From assembly GCA_910578345.1 (NCBI GenBank), contig CAJTRA010000025.1, forward strand, positions 1-38,714: a DNA stretch of 38,714 nt. The letters are read 5' to 3'. This stretch comes from an uncultured Lachnospiraceae bacterium (GTDB taxonomy: Bacteria; Bacillota; Clostridia; Lachnospirales; Lachnospiraceae). The notes under the pieces are model-generated. The model ran no database searches. It had not been told where the DNA came from and was given only the letters and a program-made list of their open reading frames with translations. The first letter of the stretch is position 1, and every line of letters starts with the position of its first letter. Shown piece by piece: positions 33,631 through 38,714 of this stretch. The position numbers and the translations under genes were made by a program.

Positions 33631-34506
33631 TTATTCTGCATACGGCTCCAGATATAGCGTATTGTTATCCGCATCATAATAGTATTTCAATGTCTTCGAA
33701 GTCAGTCCCTGCAGCCTGTTCTCAACCGAACCCAACTGGTTCAAAAGGACATCTAACTGGTTATTGACTTCTGTCATATTCTGATCCATCGCAGTTTTTA
33801 ATGTTTTCTCTACCTCGTCGATTCCCGCCCATAGCTTGACATCTTCCTGCTCCAATGCCGCAATCTTCGTATACAGATTCGTAATATCAGACTGAGCTTT
33901 ACTCATATTCTGCCGGATCTCCAGAATCTGCTGCTGAATCATAGGTATTTTCTGCTGATCCATAACCTGCACAATATCGATCAGATCATATAATTTCGTC
34001 TGCGTTTCTTTCAGATTCTGGACAATATTCGTAACTTCTACATGAAGCGCCTTAACCTGATCTAAGACTGCCTGATCTCCCTCCTTATACTCCACGATCG
34101 TCTCTGACAGGTTCTGTTCTACCTGTGTCATAGATTGCAATAATTCCTCAACCTTATCACGTAAATAATCAATGCTCTCCTGGTATTCCTGCGGAAGTAA
34201 TTGCTGCCCATCATTCTGCGCCATATATTCCTCAGCTTCTTCTTCAAAGGTCTCTGTCACAAACGCTTCCTCTTCACTCTCCATGACTGCTTCCATCTCA
34301 AGCGCAGCCTGTTTCTCCGCCTCAGCTTCTTTCTGTCTGCGCTCCCTCGCCGTATGCGCCCATAATACCAGAAGCAGTAAAATGATAATAATAACCGCTA
34401 CTGCTCCAATCATCACAGCAGACAAATGGTCCTCGCGTCTCTCAGGGTCGTTCCGTCTTTCATTCAGATAGTCTGAAAATTTCGTCAAAAATTCTTTCAT
34501 GAACAT
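33631..34506 (-). CDS. Membrane-anchored long coiled-coil protein
   Basis: 291 residues (ATG 34506, or ATG 34500 two codons later). A short cytoplasmic N-terminus (FLTKFSDYLNERRNDPERREDH) is followed by one membrane helix at ~30-49. A Glu/Lys/Ala-rich region comes next, and a continuous coiled coil from ~105 to 270 with Gln/Ile/Leu heptads. The end, TLKYYYDADNNTLYLEPYAE, is a small beta tail. It is first of an operon with the two paralogous exported proteins (about 215 bp apart). It may form a stalk or scaffold at the cell surface; that is inference. Confidence 0.7.
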   Translation of the reverse strand: MFMKEFLTKFSDYLNERRNDPERREDHLSAVMIGAVAVIIIILLLLVLWAHTARERRQKEAEAEKQAALEMEAVMESEEEAFVTETFEEEAEEYMAQNDGQQLLPQEYQESIDYLRDKVEELLQSMTQVEQNLSETIVEYKEGDQAVLDQVKALHVEVTNIVQNLKETQTKLYDLIDIVQVMDQQKIPMIQQQILEIRQNMSKAQSDITNLYTKIAALEQEDVKLWAGIDEVEKTLKTAMDQNMTEVNNQLDVLLNQLGSVENRLQGLTSKTLKYYYDADNNTLYLEPYAE

Positions 34507-34628
34507 CCTTTCCTCTCTAAAATTAATTTCAACATTTGGAAATCAGTGGCGATCTGCCATAGAACCGTGCCGCACGATACACGGAATAAAGTATACTTCA
34601 AAATGAATCCAAAGATTGTATAGATAAG

Positions 34629-34645
34629 ATAGCAGAATCTGCTAT
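34629..34645. promoter_or_regulatory. Operator-like palindrome ATAGCAGA-A-TCTGCTAT
   Basis: Perfect 8-bp arms around one base, upstream of the coiled-coil gene. On the minus strand TTGTAA just before it and TATCTT overlapping its end could form a promoter with 17-bp spacing, placing the palindrome between -35 and -10. No regulator is identified. Confidence 0.5.
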
Positions 34646-34683
34646 GATTTACAATATCGGAATACTATACAAATTTTCTATAT

Positions 34684-34722
34684 AAAAAAAACCAGGAGAC
34701 ACCTTAAATGCAGGTGCCGCCT
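34684..34722 (-). terminator. Rho-independent terminator upstream of the coiled-coil operon
   Basis: Minus strand arms AGGCGGCACCT and AGGTGTCTCCT (one mismatch and one G-T pair) with a 7-nt loop, then eight T. It ends transcription coming from map or from a possible RNA at 34765-34912. Confidence 0.8.
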
Positions 34723-34945
34723 GACTTTTACCCATACAAACGAAATTTCGCACTTATCATTTTCTGTTATTTTCAGCCTGTCTTACTCTCATCGTTCCCG
34801 TATGCTTCCACGCTGATTGTCCGTATCTTACCCTTTCACTTTTCCTCTGCCGCGTTGTCGTCAATCGACGCCTCCGTCCCTCACTCCTCTGTCTTACAGG
34901 CTGAAAAGTCACCCTCTTGTGAACGTTATCGCCAACTTGGTTATA
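34723..34945 (-). ncRNA. Possible structured RNA between map and its terminator
   Basis: About 220 bp without a gene on the map strand. A 12-bp inverted repeat, TTTTCAGCCTGT near 34910 and ACAGGCTGAAAA near 34770 (minus strand), encloses ~115 nt that contain a CGTC-GATT-GACG hairpin and several purine-rich single-strand-like tracts. A good terminator follows. This layout resembles a small RNA or a long 3' UTR; I cannot assign a known class. Confidence 0.35.
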
Positions 34946-35830
34946 CTAATAAGTCAGAATTTCATAGCCATCCTCTGTCACTGCCACCGTAACTTCCCAC
35001 TGTGCAGATGGTTTGCCGTCCTCCGTATACACAGTCCATCCATCTTCATCATCAATATAAATATCTGCCTTGCCCATATTGACCATCGGTTCAATCGTAA
35101 ACACCATTCCCGGCACCATGAGCATTTCCGTTCCTTTGCTTGTGACATAACTGACAAAAGGCTCCTCATGAAATTCCAGTCCCACGCCGTGACCGCCAAT
35201 CTCGCGAACAATAGAGTAGCCATTCGCCCTGGCATGGTCATTGATCGCCTGTGCCATATCACCCAGAAAATTCCAGGGCTTCACCTGTTCCAGCCCTACG
35301 TCGATACATTCTCTTGCCACCCGCACCAGTTTCTGTGTCTCCGGCGCTACTTCTCCTAACAGAAACATACGGGAAGAATCTGAAAAATAGCCATTATAGA
35401 TTGTAGATACATCGACATTGACAATGTCGCCATCTTGCAGCAACCGTTCTGCACAGGGTATTCCGTGACATACTACCTCATTGATTGACGTACACACACT
35501 CTTGGTAAACCCTTCATAACCAAGAGGCGCCGCAATCCCGCCCATCTCCTTCGTCAAATCGACCACAAGTCTGTCAATCTCTTCCGTGCTCATCCCAATA
35601 TGGATCTGCCGTCCAATCTCATCCAAAATAGCAATGTTCAACTTGCTGCTCTGCCGGATTCCCTCAATCTGTTCTGGCGTTTTGATAATATCGTGATCAG
35701 GTACAATATGACCCTGCAGTGCATAGTGTTCGATCCTCTCATCAACAGCCATATGGCATGCCTTGTACTTCCTGCCGCTCCCACACCAGCAATGATCATT
35801 CCGTCCTAACTTCTTCATCGTTTCTGTCAT
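34946..35830 (-). CDS. map: Type I methionine aminopeptidase with N-terminal SEC-C zinc motif
   Basis: 294 residues from ATG 35830; ATG 35818 (MKKLGRNDHCW) is an equally plausible start. It removes the initiator methionine from nascent proteins. Residues ~10-25 hold a SEC-C motif (CWCGSGRKYKACH) that binds zinc and may contact the ribosome. The peptidase core carries the metal ligands: Asp pair in VNVDVSTIYNGYFSDSSR, His in GGHGVGLEFHEEP, and Glu in FTIEPMVN and QWEVTVAVTE. An HGIP motif bears the substrate His. It is a single-gene unit, ending in the terminator at 34684-34722. Confidence 0.92.
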   Translation of the reverse strand: MTETMKKLGRNDHCWCGSGRKYKACHMAVDERIEHYALQGHIVPDHDIIKTPEQIEGIRQSSKLNIAILDEIGRQIHIGMSTEEIDRLVVDLTKEMGGIAAPLGYEGFTKSVCTSINEVVCHGIPCAERLLQDGDIVNVDVSTIYNGYFSDSSRMFLLGEVAPETQKLVRVARECIDVGLEQVKPWNFLGDMAQAINDHARANGYSIVREIGGHGVGLEFHEEPFVSYVTSKGTEMLMVPGMVFTIEPMVNMGKADIYIDDEDGWTVYTEDGKPSAQWEVTVAVTEDGYEILTY

Positions 35831-35906
35831 TCCTTTCCCAGATACAAGCAGACACAATACCTCTCAAAATTCCTCTCACCGCTTCTGCAAGGCCTGTCTT
35901 ATTCCC

Positions 35907-35966
35907 TTACTTATTGTGCCATCTCATGATAATAGCGCTTGCTGCCGTCACAACAGCCATATCCAT
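35907..35966 (-). CDS. Possible 19-residue peptide
   Basis: A short frame MDMAVVTAASAIIMRWHNK with AGGGAG a few bases before the ATG, in the gap between the broken Rpn gene and map. It is hydrophobic with a basic end. The RBS is good, but nothing else supports it and its length is within chance. Confidence 0.2.
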   Translation of the reverse strand: MDMAVVTAASAIIMRWHNK

Positions 35967-36005
35967 ACTACTCCCTCGTACGCTGGTTTTCAAGTTCAGA
36001 ACGAA

Positions 36006-37135
36006 TTATTCTTCCTTTTTCTCCCACTCATCAAGCAGTTTCTGCACCATAGTCTGCAGCTCGACAATCGAAGATTGTTTCGCACTGGTTATATTTAAAT
36101 CAGAAACTGTATGATCTAAACCTACGATCGTGCCGCTCTGCCTGGATATATTACTCTGCAGACCTGTAATCATAGTATTTTGATCTGTGATCGTGCTGTG
36201 CAGGCCCGTGATCGTGGCATTCTGTTCCGCTATTGTTCCATGCAAATCCGCGATCATGCCATTCTGTTCTGCGATCGTACTGCGTAAGTCTGCGATCATC
36301 GTATTCTGTTCTGCGATCGTACTATGCAAATCTCCGATCGTCGTCTGCAATCCATCAATACCGTATCTTTCTATGCAATGGCACGCTCATAATTATGGAG
36401 ATCTTGATAGTACTCCACTCGATCCCGGCACAGCTTTTGGATTTGTTCATCTGTGTTGAATTGGAAGATACTTCTGGAAGCTTCCTGTAAATATTCGTCT
36501 GTGGCTGCCATCTTCTTAATTTCCTCCCATGTAGTCGCTTTAAAGAGTTTCGCCCCGGCGTCAATATGATACTTCTTATCTTCACCTGTAGCAAGATCTA
36601 TATGTGATAAGTCTACCACACTTAGTACGAAATTGTCACTATAAATATGATAGTTTTTCATATTCATCAATTTATAGGTAACGTAAAACTCTGGGTGATC
36701 TGGAAAAAGTGTATAATCTAAAAAGCCAATATCTATTGCCGGCTGTACATCCAGATAATCATGACCGCGGTTAAGGCTGTCAAACGCTCGGCTGAGGTAT
36801 ATAAGAGAACGATTCTGCCAATTTAGTTTGTTGGCTACCTGCATCTCTAAATTAATCGATCCTCTGTGATTCAATACCACATTAATATCCAGACGGATTT
36901 CCTTCGCGTCCATTGCTTCTCCAAGAATAATCGGATTGGTAATCTCAACCGAATGGACTTCTGATTCTTCCAGATGCAGCAGCGCGCAGATCAATCCACG
37001 AAGAACTTTGTTGTTCGATTGTAAAACGGCCCGGAACATATAATCATTTGTCATGTTATATGGAACTATGCCATGTGCATCCTGCAGTTTCTGGTTTAAT
37101 AAGTCATTGTTAACAGGTGATTTCGCTTTGATCAT
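36006..37135 (-). pseudogene. Rpn/PD-(D/E)XK nuclease family transposase-like gene, broken near its 3' end
   Basis: The intact part starts at ATG 37135 (AAAGGAG eight bases upstream). It gives 254 residues with MTNDYMFRAVLQ, LDINVVLNHRGSINLEMQV (the D-xn-ExQ nuclease core) and the C-terminal IKKMAATDEYLQEA typical of the family. Reading stops at TAG (36373-36371) after YERAIA. The expected coiled-coil tail continues in another frame (36350-36006) as six 14-residue repeats such as LHSTIAEQNTMIAD. A nonsense change plus a one-base frameshift thus separate the nuclease from its repeat tail. Family members are linked to recombination and mobility. Confidence 0.75.
36081..36332 (-). repeat. Six 42-bp tandem repeats encoding a 14-residue coiled-coil unit
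   Basis: Units begin at 36332, 36290, 36248, 36206, 36164 and 36122 (minus strand), each 42 bp. The first three are the most similar, with ACGATCGCAGAACAGAAT-like cores; the last three diverge. They encode the repeated coiled-coil tail of the Rpn-type pseudogene. Such arrays are prone to slippage. Confidence 0.85.
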
Positions 37136-37228
37136 AGATGTGTCTCCTTTTCGATATGATAATAGAATTTGGCGAATGCCAGCCGGAAACAAAAAGAAGT
37201 GTGATTTACAAACTGTTCCCGTAGTTAT

Positions 37229-37257
37229 ATATTGAATGTTTTTGCACAATTTGTCAA
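37229..37257 (-). promoter_or_regulatory. Promoter of the Rpn-type pseudogene
   Basis: Minus strand -35 TTGACA (37257-37252), 17-bp spacer and -10 CAATAT (37234-37229), about 95 bp before the ATG. The rest of 37258-37496 is AT-rich, with no gene seen. Confidence 0.6.
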
Positions 37258-37496
37258 GTAAACATCATAAAATATGTGCCAGATCCTCTCTCTTCTATGA
37301 CTACATTGAAATCAATGCTACATTTTTCGTATTTAATGATTGCTTTATTTTTCTTCCATTTTTTACTATTTTTTATTTGTATTATTTATTTCCATTCCTT
37401 TTATCGTAAAATTATCCTAAAATCTAATAAAATAATTAAACATACTATAAGATGAATAAGAGCGTACAGAAACCATGCTGTATGACGGAGAGAATT

Positions 37497-37856
37497 ATGA
37501 AATTTGGGGAATTACTCGCAAAACTGCGCAAGGAAAAAGGCATTCTGCAAAAGGAACTGGCAACTTATCTGAATGTGACCGTAGCAACAATATCCAATTA
37601 TGAGAAAGGGGTTCATTCACCAGATTATGATACTTTGGTCAAACTGGCAGACTTCTTTGACGTGTCAACCGACTATCTGTTACAAAGAACTGACTACAGA
37701 GCAAGTATCAATATGTTGAACAAACCGCTTATTATTGGGTTCACCGTAAGTGATCTTTTGAATGCGGTCATGGAATTGGATCAGCGTAACACAGAGGCTC
37801 TGATCGATTACTACAAATTGTTGTCACTACGCAATTCTGTTGAACATGTAAAATAG
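37497..37856 (+). CDS. XRE-family transcriptional regulator
   Basis: 119 residues from ATG 37497 (GGAG six bases upstream; the frame is open 15 codons further up but without an RBS). The N-terminal ~65 residues are a classical Cro/CI helix-turn-helix: FGELLAKLRKEKGILQKELA, TVATISNYEKGVHSPDYDTL and LADFFDVSTDYLL. A short C-terminal helical region (VSDLLNAVMELDQRNTEALIDYYKLL) probably dimerises or binds a ligand. It lies divergent from the broken Rpn gene in AT-rich DNA, and may be a remnant of an accessory element. Confidence 0.85.
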   Translation: MKFGELLAKLRKEKGILQKELATYLNVTVATISNYEKGVHSPDYDTLVKLADFFDVSTDYLLQRTDYRASINMLNKPLIIGFTVSDLLNAVMELDQRNTEALIDYYKLLSLRNSVEHVK

Positions 37857-37872
37857 AACTGCGCAGGACAGG

Positions 37873-37905
37873 GAGTGTCAGGGACGCTTGCAGTCCTGGA
37901 TACTC
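37873..37905 (+). terminator. Hairpin downstream of the XRE gene
   Basis: Stem GAGTGTC...GGGAC with GTCC...GATACTC (about 12 pairs, one internal mismatch) and a 7-nt loop. A run of six T occurs 15 nt later at about 37921, so termination may be imperfect. Confidence 0.55.
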
Positions 37906-38236
37906 TCTTGTTGTTGTGCAATTTTTTATTAAATATTACGGCGCCTGCATCTTTCTGACGAGCTCTCATAAATGATATCTTTAATCGAAAAGTTGATTGC
38001 ATTCCATCTGTACCTATAAGAATAGTTTTCATTCTTTTGATTAAGATCTGATAATGTATGTCTTATATACTATATTTATAGTTTATTAGGTTGCGTATAT
38101 TTCTTTTGAATTTAAAAAGCGTTCTGTCTTTTTCTTCGAGATGAGAACCATTCTAAGTGCCTCTGTATTGACCGTGGTTCCGGCAGGGGTCTTCTACAGC
38201 CGGTACTGTCTTGATACAAATATATCAAATCAATCA
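37906..38236. other. Intergenic region without a supported gene
   Basis: About 330 bp, AT-rich in its first half. I see short open frames on both strands but none with a credible ribosome binding site or recognisable domain. It may hold decayed sequence. Confidence 0.4.
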
Positions 38237-38272
38237 GGGAGTATCTTAAGCCATTCCAGCCTTGATACTCCC
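38237..38272 (-). terminator. Hairpin downstream of the right-edge gene
   Basis: Perfect 9-bp arms GGGAGTATC / GATACTCCC with an 18-nt loop that can pair further (AAG/CTT). On the minus strand AT-rich DNA follows but no strong U-run. Its outer arms resemble those of the hairpin at 37873-37905. Between it and the gene (38273-38480) no supported gene is seen. Confidence 0.45.
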
Positions 38273-38480
38273 CTAAAGCTTTACCGTAATCGGTTCTTTC
38301 TTTTTATGTTGCTCAGGGTCCGGAACTCTGTTTCAGGCTCCTGTATCCCTTTCCGTTTTATTCCTTCCTCCGAATCTCTGTCTCTGATTGATCTGTCATC
38401 GGATCAACTGGATGCCTTTCTGCTGTATCTATTGGATCCTGTTGCACAAACATCACTCCGATCCTGTTCTGGAACATTTA

Positions 38481-38714
38481 TTACTTAAGAACGCTTCCCT
38501 CAACATTCAATTCACCCGATCCCAGGTTAGTTACAAAGAAACAATGTCCTCCTGTTAGCTTAATCTCAAACGTATGTGACATGTTTCCTGACCCTTCTAT
38601 ATATCTCATGATATCCCTCGGATCCTTGATTCCTGTCTGGTATCTAGTACTAGATGGTTTCCCAACCGTTGTCACTGTCACTTCACTACCCTCATCCTTA
38701 TGGAAATTCGTTGT
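38481..38714 (-). CDS. Unknown protein, C-terminal fragment (runs off right edge)
   Basis: The last 77 residues of a longer frame that is open to the window edge, reading TTNFHKDEGSEVTVTTVGKP... and ending LGSGELNVEGSVLK. It is rich in Thr, Gly and beta-prone residues (FEIKLTGGHCFFVTNLGSG), as in extracellular beta-sandwich proteins. No family can be named. The open frame and absence of stops support a real gene, but the start and most of the protein are outside the window. Confidence 0.5.
   Translation of the reverse strand, partial: TTNFHKDEGSEVTVTTVGKPSSTRYQTGIKDPRDIMRYIEGSGNMSHTFEIKLTGGHCFFVTNLGSGELNVEGSVLK

Noticed and set aside
34708..34992. A 94-codon plus-strand frame and weak similarity of the region to RNase P RNA motifs (GAGGAAAAG, GGGTAAGA)
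   Set aside because: The frame has no RBS and overlaps the map 3' end. The RNA is far too short for RNase P and lacks the conserved P4 elements.
36081..36332. Regularly spaced repeats that could suggest a CRISPR array
   Set aside because: The 42-bp units are contiguous, with no spacers, drift progressively and encode a coiled-coil repeat. No cas genes are present.
37811..38032. A 73-codon frame on the minus strand
   Set aside because: It runs antisense through the hairpin and the end of the XRE gene, has no RBS, and resembles no family.
38141..38488. A 115-codon frame on the plus strand
   Set aside because: No RBS, biased composition, and it covers the likely terminator and 3' end of the minus-strand gene at the right edge.

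Overview
The window looks like a chromosomal segment of a gut-type Lachnospiraceae bacterium (Bacillota, Clostridia). This rests on the 16S rRNA fragment at the left edge, the large Gram-positive type SRP RNA, AGGAGG-type ribosome binding sites, a T-box controlled metG and several protein families typical of that group. This is inference from the sequence; no database was searched. Nearly all genes lie on the minus strand. The plus strand carries only tRNA-Ser, a 47-codon membrane micro-gene, a KdpD/KdpE-like two-component pair, the SRP RNA and an XRE regulator.

Layout from left to right. (1) 1-1200: 5' half of a 16S rRNA gene (minus) with two tandem sigma-A type promoters. (2) 1257-4112: operon of a LysM membrane protein, a DUF5711-like protein and a CvpA-like protein. 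(3) 4290-9743: galM, recR, ybaB, dnaX, an atypical 6-phosphofructokinase and tadA. (4) 9827-13090: tRNA-Ser(CGA), a micro-protein locus, a KdpD-like kinase and KdpE-like regulator, and SRP RNA. (5) 13103-18869: a LacI-type sensor/GGDEF fusion, an unknown protein, a CdaR/PucR regulator and an orphan MsmX/UgpC-type sugar ABC ATPase. (6) 19148-22318: csoR-copA copper operon with a textbook CsoR operator between -35 and -10. (7) 22415-25921: a c-di-GMP-related group (GGDEF synthase, DUF624 protein, tandem-HD/HD-GYP protein). (8) 25940-31577: GNAT, D-lactate dehydrogenase family, a membrane-anchored unknown, an alpha/beta hydrolase, and metG with its T-box leader. (9) 31609-34945: operon of a coiled-coil membrane protein and two paralogous exported proteins, preceded by a possible structured RNA. 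(10) 34946-38714: methionine aminopeptidase with SEC-C motif, a broken Rpn-type nuclease gene with 42-bp repeats, an XRE regulator, and the end of an unknown gene.

The most unusual region is 10000-10960. Two arrays, each of six 11-bp direct repeats, sit exactly 35 bp upstream of a -10 hexamer. One faces a 47-aa membrane micro-protein and the other faces two micro-proteins of 27 and 29 aa. The two transcripts converge on one bidirectional terminator, and a two-component system starts just beyond the second array. I read this as a compact regulon in which an OmpR/PhoB-family regulator, probably the adjacent one, controls three tiny membrane proteins. A second notable item is copA: its 3' end encodes a CopZ-like domain with its own strong ribosome binding site and ATG, so one gene could yield both the pump and a free copper chaperone.
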